A stretch of DNA of 64,000 nt, from NCBI GenBank assembly GCA_028456385.1, contig JALNQF010000005.1:434001-498000 (forward strand), read 5' to 3'. The notes under the pieces were generated by a model. It was not told the DNA's origin. It was given only the letters and a program-made list of their open reading frames with translations, and made no database searches. This DNA comes from Ophiosphaerella korrae. Taxonomy: Eukaryota; Ascomycota; Dothideomycetes; Pleosporales; Phaeosphaeriaceae. The first letter of the stretch is position 1, and each line of letters opens with the position of its first letter. Positions 21,015 through 30,499 of the stretch are shown here, in pieces. Made by a program: the position numbers and the translations under genes.

Positions 21015-22987
21015 ATGCCGACTCTTGATGTGAGCGAGTTGAACGTCGTTATTGCGGTGTTGGGTATGTTCTATCTTAGATATCTCCACTGCCGTGTACT
21101 GTGGAGTTACATAGTGCTGAAGTCTCACTGATGTCGTTTGCAGGTGCCTTCACTGTCTTGTATGGGCTTGGTTCTGTCAAGATCAAGCAAGTATGGTATC
21201 TTGGAGAGGCTTTGCCAGCTTTATTTGTCGGCATCCTTCTGGGTCCCGTTGCTGCAAAGTTTATCGATTCGGATCGATGGGGTTCCGCGGTTAAAGACCA
21301 GACTGCAGACATTACCTTGGTAAGACTCAAACCACCGTCCAATCACCGCCCAACCGCCGTCCAGCCACTACTGAGCTCACGATTTACCAGGGTATGACAC
21401 GCGTCGTAATTGGCATTCAATTGGTGATGGCTGGCTACCAACTCCCAGCAAAATACACCTGGCACCGGTGGAGGGATATGACACTGCTACTCATTCCCGC
21501 GATGACCATTAGGTGGTTGTGCACAACTGGTTGCATCAAGCTCATGATCCCGAAACTCACTACGCTTACAGCTATGGTTATCGCTTCCCTAGTCACATCG
21601 ACGGACCCCGTGCTCTCGCAAGCTATAGCAAAGGGGCCTTTTGCTGACAAGTACGTCCCTCGTGCACTCCGAGAGATCATCTCTGCTGAGGCTGGATCCA
21701 ACGACGGCTTTGGATTCCCTTTCCTGCTGCTGGCTACGTACCTGATTCGACACACTCCTGGAGCGGATGTTAACTTCAAACCCGGTGTTGCAAGCATCAT
21801 ACCAAGGGCAGGAGGTGTTGGACGCCTTGGAGGAGGTGCTGGTCAGGCGGTTGAGACCTGGATTGTTGAGGGCTGGTTGTACTTCATTATCACAGGTGCC
21901 ATTGCCGGGGCTGTCATCGGCACCATGAGCATGCACGCAGTCAACTATGCACTGAAGAGGTATGCATCCCCACACCCCTATCATCAACCGTGCTAACAAC
22001 TCTCACAGGAAATGGATCAACAGTGAAACCCTCCTCCTATACCCAACAGCACTTGGCCTCTTCATCATGGGTACCACTGGCTGCGCAGGTCTTGACGACC
22101 TTCTCGCATGTTTCTGTGCCGGTGCAGCCCTCAACTGGAACGGCAAGTACCTGGACGAAACGCTCCAGCGCCACGACGAAGTCAACGGCAGCATAGACAC
22201 TCTTCTCAACTTTGGCGGCTTCATGTATATCGGCGCTATCCTGCCATGGGACGAGTTCAACCAGCCCGACATCACGGGGATAACTTATGGCCGCCTACTT
22301 GCCCTCGGCCTCCTTGTCATCCTTCTCCGTCGCATCCCTGCTATGATGATCATGTACAAGCTGATGCCCGACACAGTCAAGTCGTGGCAAGAAGCGCTGT
22401 TCATGGGGTACTTTGGCCCGATCGGCATCGGCGCCGTCTCCTACGTCGAACACGCGCGCCACTTGTTTCCGAAACTCGACGCAGCCCAGACGCTCGAGGA
22501 AGAAGACTTGCTGCGCGCCATGGGCCCAGTCGTCTATTTCCTCGTACTCTTCTCCATCATCGTGCACGGCCTTTCGGTCCCGGCTCTAGAGCTGATTTAT
22601 CGCTGGCAGGGCGTGCAGCCCATCGTGGAGGTTGAGCCTGTCACGGAGCACGCGCTTTCTGCTAGCTCTGCGCTGCCGAACAATGCGCATATCGATCATA
22701 TACATGGAGGCATCGTTCGGCACAATCGCTTCTCGCGCGCAGTGAGTCACAATGGGGCGGGGTTTAGTTTTGAGGATGTGGAGAAGCAGTATGGTATTGG
22801 TGAGCGGCGCATGTCGAAGTCGAAGCCGCCGCCTGAGACCCTGACATGGCGACTCACGACGGTGACTGATGGGAGCGAGGACACACTCAAGGGTAGCGAG
22901 GATGGTTTGCAGCGGGAGAAAGGTCGGGTTTCGTTTGTGGAGGAAACGCTAATTAGAGACCGACAGAAGAACGACGTTGCCCCTTAG
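21015..22987 (+). CDS. Plasma-membrane Na+(K+)/H+ antiporter (Cnh1/Sod2/Nha1 family)
   Basis: Spliced model: 21015-21063, 21144-21319, 21391-21959, 22009-22987 (590 aa). The frame is kept across all four exons. There are 10-12 hydrophobic helices, with family motifs: GSVKIKQVWYLGEAL near the N-terminus, the ion-site TSTDPVLS in the middle, AGSNDGFGFP and a FGPIGIGA helix near the end. A hydrophilic C-terminal tail of about 130 residues follows, shorter than in yeast Nha1 (985 aa) but longer than in Sod2. It exchanges cytosolic Na+ or K+ for protons and gives salt tolerance. One residue differs from the usual pattern around RWLCT, where fungal orthologues often read a W-x2-T helix; this looks tolerable. 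Confidence 0.93.
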
Positions 22988-23103
22988 CCCAATTCAACCC
23001 AAGCCGGACAATGCCGCGCGGTTCTAGACGTAGACTTGGGGTTTGGAGTGTGATGGGTAGATATTATCTCGCCACGGGCTTCCACTCGCTATTATCGTAC
23101 AAG

Positions 23104-23976
23104 CTATCGCGGCACCCCCAACTCCCGCAACACATTCTCACACCCAAGCTCCACCCACCGGTCCACCTCCTCCTGGCCCTTGACCCAAGCCGACCCCATC
23201 ATCGCCACAGTGTTCGCGCTCGCACCCTCCCATGCCCCCCTCCGCCGCGGAATCACAATTATCCACCCATCCCACAGCACCACATTGTGCGCCACCACCA
23301 TCCCCTCCCCCACCCCCAGCACCTCCCTACACCGCGCCAACATCCCCTCATACACACGCACCACCTCCCCCGCCCCCACCCCCGCAAACCCGCCCGCAAA
23401 CTCGTGCGCAAAGAACTTGAACGGCACAGCCTCGCCGTCGTCTGCAACAAACGCCCTCCATGCATACGGCGGGCCCCGCACCCCCTGCATATGCTTATGC
23501 ACCCGACTGCACCCGCCGTCCACCCCGCAATTAAATATCACATACCACCCGTCCCACCGCGCCACCACATCCAGCGCAACGCGCAGGTCGGCGGCATCCA
23601 GCGGCTCGTGCTGGCGGCGCCACGAGTCCCGCGTCAGCACCAGTAGCTGCGGGCGGTCGACGCAGAAGACGTTGAGCGCGATGTCGTGCGTGCTTGTTTG
23701 CGCGAGGATGAGCCGTGTGGAGGGCAGGTGCATGTCGGAACCGGGGCCCCAGCGGGGGGTGTGGGAGAGGGAGAGGGAGGAAGGGGCGGATGTGGAGTGG
23801 GGTTTTTGGGCGAGGGAGGGGGCGATGCGGAATTCGAGGGGGTAGGGTGTTGTGGTGGTGGTGGTGGTGGCGGTGGGGGGTGGGGTGTGGGTTGTGTAGG
23901 GGGTGTAATGGATTGTGCCGGATGCGACGAGGGTGTCGAAGAGGGAGGTTGCGGCTTGTTCGGTTATTTGGTCCAT
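23104..23976 (-). CDS. ATP adenylyltransferase / Ap4A phosphorylase-like protein (HIT superfamily)
   Basis: Single exon, 290 aa. The nucleotidyl-transfer motif is HKHMQ (H-x-H-x-Q) within NCGVDGGCSRVHKHMQ, and a downstream AHNVVLWDGWIIVIPRR segment matches the C-terminal domain of Apa1/Apa2. These enzymes phosphorolyse diadenosine tetraphosphate to ADP and ATP. The protein is slightly shorter than yeast Apa1/2 (about 320 aa). Its Thr-rich stretch near residues 35-45 comes from a GGT-type repeat. It is convergent with the antiporter gene, 116 bp apart. Confidence 0.87.
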   Translation of the reverse strand: MDQITEQAATSLFDTLVASGTIHYTPYTTHTPPPTATTTTTTTPYPLEFRIAPSLAQKPHSTSAPSSLSLSHTPRWGPGSDMHLPSTRLILAQTSTHDIALNVFCVDRPQLLVLTRDSWRRQHEPLDAADLRVALDVVARWDGWYVIFNCGVDGGCSRVHKHMQGVRGPPYAWRAFVADDGEAVPFKFFAHEFAGGFAGVGAGEVVRVYEGMLARCREVLGVGEGMVVAHNVVLWDGWIIVIPRRRGAWEGASANTVAMMGSAWVKGQEEVDRWVELGCENVLRELGVPR

Positions 23977-24131
23977 GGTGGGTGGATTTGCGGGGGGTCG
24001 GCGGGTAATTGGGGTGTGAAGTAGGAGGATGGTGTACTTTTTGTTTGCTTGCCATTGCGTAGTTACCTATATGGCGTTTTCGCTTATCTCCGATTGGCCC
24101 ACTTTGTGCAGCCTTAATCTACGTTGTATTA

Positions 24132-24200
<69 letters not shown>

Positions 24201-24376
24201 CACTACCACTACTACCACTACTACCACTACTACAATACAACCGTCACTCTACAGACCAAGTCGACGCACACGAATTAGAAATTTCCAAGGGGAAAGGTTT
24301 CAAGAAAGATGTATACGCATTCATTCATAACAATAATAAGCGTCGGGTATTAAATCCACATCACCAACCATGGCGC
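23977..24376. other. Intergenic region with microsatellite
   Basis: 400 bp holding the promoter of the adenylyltransferase gene, an (ACT)n tract, and the 3' flank of the next gene. Confidence 0.5.
24131..24233. repeat. (ACT)n microsatellite, about 100 bp
   Basis: About 34 trinucleotides, pure in the first two thirds and interrupted by CCACTACC variants toward the right end. Confidence 0.95.
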
Positions 24377-25850
24377 TTACAACGCACCATACACAAACCC
24401 CACCATATCCACCTCATCTCCATCCCTCCCCAAAAACCCTACAATGCCACTCCCCTGCGGCGCCGACCTATCCACACAGTCGCTCGTCTTGACGCCAGAG
24501 CTAATACTCCGGCCCTGGTTCGTGCGCAACTCAGCGTAAAAGATGCGCGTCATGCCATCCTTCTGGCCACGACACAAAGTGACCGAAACCAGCGCCTCGC
24601 CACTCTGCAGCGCAAGCGACGCCAGATTTCCACCTGATCCGCCGTGCGAAAGCGTTTGGCCCGACTTGAGCGTAACGGCGATGGCGTCGAGGCGGTTTGC
24701 CCCGCGGAGCGACACGCTCGCGACGCTGGGGGCGGACAGAGGGCTCAGGACAGGCAGGTCGTTGAACCAGTCGCCGCGCTCGCCGCCAAAGGTGTCGCTG
24801 ACGCTGAGCTTGGGATTGATGGACCAGGCAAAGTCGACGAGCACGGGGTTGTGGTCGCTGAGGATGGAGCCGTCGGGCTGGAGGAACATGTCGGAGACGT
24901 AGTCGAAGGAGGTGGCCTGGAGCGTGATGGCGGGCGAGCCACGGTACCAAACCTTGTCGACGGTCTCGCAGGTGTTTACTTTGCTGGGGTTGTCGCAGCC
25001 GAGTGTTGCGGAGCCGGGGGCGGGGGGTACGCCGTTGCGGATGAGCTCGACCCACACGTCTTTCATGCCGTTTTCGCTGCCGAAGATGCCGGGGATGTCG
25101 TCTGGGGCGCGCGTGTACCGCGTGTTGGAGTCGCCGAAGACGATGACGGCGTTGCCGACTGAGTCAGTTTTGATGTAGTCGGATACTTGGCGGAGATTAG
25201 CTGCTCGCGCCTTGAGATCAGCGGCGCTGGTTCTGGGATGAATTAGCTTGGTTGTGCATGTTAGGGGTATGTAACTCAAGACTCACCCTGCATCCGCGTG
25301 CAGATTGTACATGTCGACGACTACGCCCTCAGCAATGCGGACACGCATGAATGTGAAGCCTTTTGGTGTAAGGCAGTCTGCCGACCTAAGGTGGTGATAT
25401 TAGTCCAAGTCATCTCTCCAAAGTCTGGCGAAGACTTACTCATTGTTACTGCACACATCCCATTTGACCCTCTGGAAGCCGGTATAGTCAAAGTTGCTCA
25501 GAGTGTTCAATCCAGAGCCAAAAGGCACACCACCACTAGTCGGTGTCCTGAACGGATGCTTGTCGTTGGCATAGAGGGTGGCATGGAAGTTCTGTCCTTG
25601 GTTAGCAAGACGCTGATGGTGATATATGAATTTGCCAACGTACAAAGTCCTCTTGCACATTAATAACATTAAAGTTGTACTGTGTCAAGAGCTGGCCAAT
25701 GCGTGCGGTGTTGGTAGTCTTGTCGCCCGGGACATCGTTGCCATTGAGGATGGGAGGCAGGCCAGCAACATTGAACGTCGCAACATTAAAAGTGCCAGCA
25801 GCCTGAGCAAGCGCCGAGTACAAGACGGGCTGGAGCAGAAAAGAGCGCAT
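24377..25850 (-). CDS. Secreted endonuclease/exonuclease/phosphatase-fold protein with jacalin-like C-terminus
   Basis: Spliced model (minus): 25850-25644, 25591-25440, 25385-25287, 25232-24377 (437 aa). Introns are 52-54 nt and phases match. Residues 1-18 look like a signal peptide. The EEP fold is seen as ATFNVAGLP, NVINVQEDF (metal Glu), LHADAG, VIVFGDSNTR and the final SDHNPVLVDF (catalytic Asp-His). This arrangement is that of sphingomyelinase/DNase I/inositol-phosphatase-like enzymes. After the EEP domain, about 130 residues resemble a jacalin-type beta-prism lectin: GGERGDWFNDL, an LRGANRLDAIAVTLKSG segment and VGFLGRDGDEVDMVGFVY. A secreted phosphodiesterase targeted by sugar binding is plausible; the substrate is unknown. 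Confidence 0.85.
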
Positions 25851-26862
25851 ATTGACAATTGTGGGTGCTGGCTGCCTTCACGCCCACCCCCTCAGGGTCC
25901 CACCAGCTCTTATACACATGCTCCGACACGCCTTTGCCTATTACACAAACACCTGACGATCGACTACGCTGCGCCTCGAAGCGAATAGGAGGGTTGTGCA
26001 TCGGCACGCGTAGAATTGTCGAGAGGGGAGGTTGATATTGCAACAGGCATTAAGAACGGACATGTTACTTCTTGGGAAGGAGCACAGAGACATTCGATAG
26101 TCTCGGCAGGGTAGCGCGCCCGGCGTCAATGCGACGCGACTGGGATGCCGGCACACGTGCGGACTCGTGACGCAGGCACAGGAAGTTGGCCCGGGACGAA
26201 CTACACCTGGCGGTGGTGGACCGTTGCTTGTAATCTAGCGTCGTAGAGTCGTAGACCAAAGTAGGCCACTAGGTGGAATTATCGCGGCTTTCATCATGCT
26301 TCGTTGCGCGGCCCCTAACCTCCACCCACAACGCCCTCCACCCGAATCAACGGCTCGCCCTCCCCAGCACCCCCGTAGCACCTCGGCCAGTGGCCTGCCC
26401 TGCTGCAGCAACGCCCACCTCTCCTTGTGCAAGCTCGCAACATCAGGCCTCGCGTCGTTTGCAACCCACAGGTACGCCAGCCTGTTGTTTAGCAACGTGA
26501 GCATCGCGCTCCCGTGACTTATCCCCGGAAAGCTGCCGAGGGCCTAACAGGGGTTCGCACCAGATGTCAAGCTTGCCGGTTCTGCAACAATCTTTCATGC
26601 CTAGCATGCCACCATCTACATTCACGCATCTGCGTGGAAAGGAGCGAAGCGTCGATGTATCCCACCGTGCTGGCGCCACCTCAGCGATAGTCGGCTGCTC
26701 TGTACCTGGAGCAATGCCTTGCTGAATAATCCTGCGATACAAACTACACCTTCAGCATTTCATCCCAAACAAAGGAATTTTGCAGTAAAGGACGAGAAAT
26801 CTTACTAATAACTCGCTCCAATCTACATTCCCTAACCCCCCCAACCCCCCCCCCCCCCTCCC
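25851..26862. other. Intergenic region
   Basis: 1 kb with only short overlapping frames on both strands, none recognisable. A C14 homopolymer run lies at about 26845-26858, just before the end of the CHAT gene remnant. Confidence 0.4.
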
Positions 26863-27680
26863 CTAGGCGCCAAAGTGAATGTACGGCGCCCAATACAGCG
26901 CGTTCCCCAGCTTATTTTTGCAACCTTCATCGCCTACCGCTTCATCACCCTCGTCATCACTAAGCTCTGCATCTCTCCCTCTTTCCATCGACTCGATGTC
27001 CGCATCTCGCAGCGCCTTGGTTGCCCGATGGAGGTCTAAGCGTCCATGTCCAGCGAAGTGGAATACCTTGCATGCACGCAAATGCGCCAGAATTTCTTTC
27101 CTGCGCCGTAGAGGACTCGCTACTTTAAGCTTCAGCGCGGGACAGAGTTTAGCCAACACTTCCACTTCTCTGGCTGCAAAAGGAAGGGCTGAGCTTCTAG
27201 GTGTGTCTTGCATAGCAACCAGGAGAGCCTCCTCCAAGGCGGAACTAGCGCCACCTTGAACCCTATGCCGGCGCCCATATACCAATGCCTTAACAGATAA
27301 GCTGTAGGACGACATTACTCTACCCAGCACTGTCTCAGCTTTTCCTTTTGTGTGGAATCCAGCTGTGTGTATCGGGAAATGGCTGAGTATTCCCGTGGGG
27401 ATCCACCATACATAAGACAAGCTATTTTCAGGGGCTAGGGATTAATATCCTAGAGCATCTAGGATAGGACCTGCAGCTACCTCCCATAGCCACTGCAGTA
27501 CTAACGCACATCTAGTTAGCAGCTGTTAGGCTTTTTCTTTCAGCTCCTCTTCTCTTAGCTTCGGTAGCAGCACTCTAATCTAATAACGCTTAACAAGAAA
27601 CGCATCAGAACAATATAAGCTTACATTAATAATAACAATTAGGCCCTAGTCTACAGCAGCTATAAGCTCGTCGTTGTTAG
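26863..27680 (-). pseudogene. CHAT-domain protease (TPR-CHAT) C-terminal half, with in-frame stops and deletion
   Basis: One minus-strand frame runs from about 27680 to 26863. In order it shows IVIINVSLY, SDAFLV, LPKLREEELKEKA, LQWLWEVAAGPILDALGY, SYVWWIPTG, FPIHTAGFH, VMSSYS, FHFAGHG and the end YWAPYIHFGA. These are landmarks of fungal CHAT (caspase HetF associated with TPRs) domains. Four stops interrupt the upper part, at points where CAG or CAA would suit, so C-to-T changes are likely. The catalytic His (AGHG) remains, but the segment that should carry the SACQTG-type catalytic Cys is missing between RLDLHRATK and YWAPYI. The gene is dead. The remainder of the TPR part is at 28816-29277, across a transposon insertion. 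Confidence 0.8.
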
Positions 27681-27949
27681 GAGGTAGCTAGAAGACAATA
27701 GTACTTGCCGTAGGCCACAGGAGATAGTGAAGGGATGACGAATAGTATTCAACAGTACTACTAGTATCTAAGAGAGAATAATGCTTACTTTACTCTGTTC
27801 GCAAGTGTAGAGCCTTTTATGCGCTGGTGTAGCGCATCAGCCCCACTTTGGACTACTACTATACAACGTCATGATTTCTAGCGTATCGGCCCCGCTCTTG
27901 ACTAGTACCAGAGTCCTCAAGGATCTCGAGTATTCTGGGAACCTTTGTA
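27681..27949 (-). mobile_element. hAT-end repeat, minus orientation
   Basis: Reverse complement of the left end of the hAT element at 17526, about 85-90% alike by eye. It begins at 27949 with TTACAAAGGTT and ends abruptly at about 27681 where CHAT coding sequence starts. It abuts head-to-head the plus-strand copy that follows. Confidence 0.7.
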
Positions 27950-28234
27950 ACGAAGGTTCTCAGAACACTCGAGACTCTCGTGAACTCTGGTACGAGTTGG
28001 GGGCGGGGCCGATACACCAGAGATCATGACGTTGTATAGTAGTAGTCCAAAGTGGGGCAGATGCGCTACACAGGCGCATAAAAAGCTCGACGCTTGCGAA
28101 CAGAGTAAAGTAAGTATTATTCTCTCTTAGATACTAGTAGTACTGTTGAATACTATCCGTCATCCCTTCACTATCTCCTGTAGCCTACGGCAAGTACTAT
28201 TGTCTTCCAGCTACCTCTTAACAACCTTCGTTAC
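27947..28234 (+). mobile_element. MITE-like hAT derivative with 12-bp terminal inverted repeats
   Basis: GTAACGAAGGTT at 27947-27958 and its exact complement AACCTTCGTTAC at 28223-28234 bound a 288-bp unit with no coding capacity. Its interior matches the hAT left end. No clear 8-bp target duplication is seen. Confidence 0.7.
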
Positions 28235-28815
28235 ACTTACTTACCTAATCTTAACATAATTAAGCATCTCTAGTAGTATCTTAAGAAGGTAATATATAAG
28301 CACTACCTATAATATAATAACTCTTTACAAGCTAAAGAGGAGGATGAAGGCTTCTACAGCGCGTTGAAGGAGTACTAGCGGCGTATACTAGGTACGCTTA
28401 TACGTAAGCCTATTATGAGTATACCGAGGAGGATTGAAGCTTGTAGGCGCGCGCAAGGCTGGCAGACTAAATAATAATTCAATTATCTTTAAATATACAA
28501 AAAAAACCTCGATTTTCTTTATAATTTTGGGTGGTGGGTGGTTGTAAACGATGAGGCGTTAATCTCGTGTTGGGCGCACACGTGCTACGTTGTTCTAAAC
28601 TTTTGCGGAGTGACAGTATTTTAATAGCCTATTCAAGCGTTTACCCTATAATGTATAGACGCATGGCTGCCCCCTTGGCTAAGTAAACCTAAAGCATTAG
28701 TAATATGTCCGCTTAGCAAAGAAGATGCACATTCTAGGGGAATTAAGCACTGCCTTTCTTATACCGCGTATACCTAGAATATTTCCTTCTATAGAAAGAG
28801 TTGTATATATTTTGC
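28235..28815. other. AT-rich decayed sequence, probably transposon-derived
   Basis: About 580 bp, strongly A+T-rich at 28240-28340 and 28470-28530. No frame is recognisable. It separates the MITE from the TPR remnant. Confidence 0.45.
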
Positions 28816-29277
28816 TTACCTTTTTTCTATTACAACAGACAGTATTTCCTCAAAAAGATCTGTAAACTTGCACATTGTCGCTAACATCATGTCGAGAATC
28901 TGAAAGCGCCGGGCACGATCAGGATCTTCAAGGCCCGTGACTGCCACCCATCCCTCTGCTCGCTGCATAGCTCGTTCAAGGCGTTTGACTGAGAGTGTTC
29001 TTGTAAAAAGATAGAAGCATGCAAAAGCATACAGCTCAACCTGCACGTCGTCAATCGGATCCTCATGGAGCCCTACGAAACAGCAGATCTCTTCATCGCT
29101 CATGTCATCGAGTGAAGTGACTATTTCCGGGTCAATACAGAACAGCTTTATATCGGCAGGGCTGTTTGTGGAAGAGTCATAGCTACTGCCAGTGACAACA
29201 TCAACTGAGCCCACTGCCTCGGTCGTTGTATCATCTTCACAATGAGTTAGCATATGATCGCTGCGTAGCTTGCACAA
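28816..29277 (-). pseudogene. TPR-CHAT protein, N-terminal fragment
   Basis: A minus-strand frame of 153 residues. The segments RLERAMQRAEGWVAVTG and DPDRARRFQILDMML have the helix-turn spacing of the first TPR units found ahead of fungal CHAT domains. A GTAAGC splice donor lies at 28819-28814, just before the frame's stop, so this may be a genuine first exon. The middle of the gene (remaining TPRs) is not found before the CHAT remnant at 27680; transposon-derived DNA occupies that space. It is transcribed away from the caspase-domain remnant. Confidence 0.6.
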
Positions 29278-29474
29278 GGCTCCTTCTCTGGTACTGCACA
29301 GGCTTCAGACATTCTGCCGTGACAGATAGGGTGTTTGCTAGCCGTAGCTCAGCTTGTACAATTCTTTTGCGCTTCTTGCGCTCTTGACAACCATAATTCC
29401 CCAAGAAAAGTCAAACTCGGTGTGCCTTTAAGAGCCTGGCACCGGGCGTTGGGTGTCCAGATCGAAAGGTCAGC

Positions 29475-29600
29475 CTTGCTGACGGACGTACGGCGATGCA
29501 TCGGTGAAAACTTGGTCCATGGCGGGAACTGTGTGCGACTGCGCCTTTGGTAAGCGGTGATGAGGCGTCCTCTAGGCTGTCTGCCTGTCCGGTCAACCAG
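29475..29600 (-). repeat. Inverted duplicate, copy 1
   Basis: Read on the minus strand this matches 31870-31985 on the plus strand (CCTAGAGGACRCCTCA, ACCGCTTACCAAAG, ATGGACCAAGTTTTCACC). In a shared frame both read TGQ-[AD/AE]-SLED-x-S-x-PLTK-x-AV, so it may be a decayed coding segment. Differences are mostly transitions. Confidence 0.65.
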
Positions 29601-29833
29601 GCTGTTCTGCAACGCTGTCCGATACCGGAGTTTTTGGACGGCTCGTCTAGGCTGGCAAATGGGTAGGGGTTGGGTGGCCGCGAGCTTGGCTGGCTGCGAG
29701 CTGGCCACGAGTTTGACTACGAGCTGTGAGCTTGACTGACAGCGAGCTGGCCACGAGCTTCCACCATGCGAAGGCACTGTATGCCCGCTCGGCATTAGGC
29801 GCTCGCTGGACCGGTCAGCAGATTTGGCTGGCT

Positions 29834-30320
29834 TTACCGGTCAACACCAGGTAACTGTATTCTTTGCAACTGTTCATCAAGTACGAAGCTTGCTTCATAA
29901 TCCCGCTGCAGCGCAGTAGCGGGCACATTCAAAGAAGTGACTAAGCAACGAGGGAGCCTATAGGCAACATAAATCCTCTTCATGCGCGTGGGAGGGGACA
30001 AGGTGTCCTTGGATTCTATCAACTTAGTGGACATAACTTCACATTGAGGGCATTAATTGGCGCAGCTCCCTAGTAAACTTTCTGCATGATTTCTAGGCGC
30101 TAAGACCTGAAAGCTGGCACCAGTAGTCGCATTACGATCCGTTACATATAAACAATCGAAACCGGTCAACTGGCAAGGGCTCTTTGGACGCCTTTCGTTT
30201 GCCCTTGCCTCAATACAGAGCCTGAATCCTTCTCCCTCTAAGGGAAGCTTATCGATCGGCATCGTATGGGCTAAACCGACTGTCGTCTGAGCTTTTTGCC
30301 CTTTGCATATGGCTTGTAAC
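29834..30320 (-). pseudogene. Unrecognised decayed reading frame
   Basis: One minus-strand frame spans about 30320-29834 with a single TAA at about 30052 (CAA in its place would keep it open) and a TGA at the upstream edge. I do not recognise the product. It contains TGFDCLYVTDRNATTGASF and, after the stop, RMKRIYVAYRLPRCLVTSL. It lies between the divergent TPR-CHAT and caspase remnants and might belong to the same locus. The shared frame on both sides of the stop is the main reason to list it. Confidence 0.35.
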
Positions 30321-30499
30321 GGTCAAGGGTACTTTGTTAGCATCCTCAGGAATAGCCAAGTCACTGGGAAGATTCCGCAAGGTAGTTAATCCTAGGCAAT
30401 TCTATCTAAGATTTTTATAGTTATAGAACGAGTCTAACGTTTTTTTTATACTCAGCTTCCTGCTTGAAATTTAATCTCTTATGACTACGGTTTTGAACT

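Noticed and set aside
23180..24024. Long open frames on the plus strand opposite the adenylyltransferase gene
   Set aside because: They are Pro/Gly/Trp-rich antisense shadows of a GC-rich gene.
24124..24330. Poly-Thr and poly-Leu proteins over the ACT repeat
   Set aside because: They are products of the microsatellite read in different frames, with no start context or conserved flank.
24543..25162. Plus-strand open frames across the EEP gene
   Set aside because: They are antisense to a well-supported spliced gene and show no domain.
26235..26742. Frames between the EEP gene and the CHAT remnant
   Set aside because: Composition is low-complexity and neither strand resembles the missing CHAT part.
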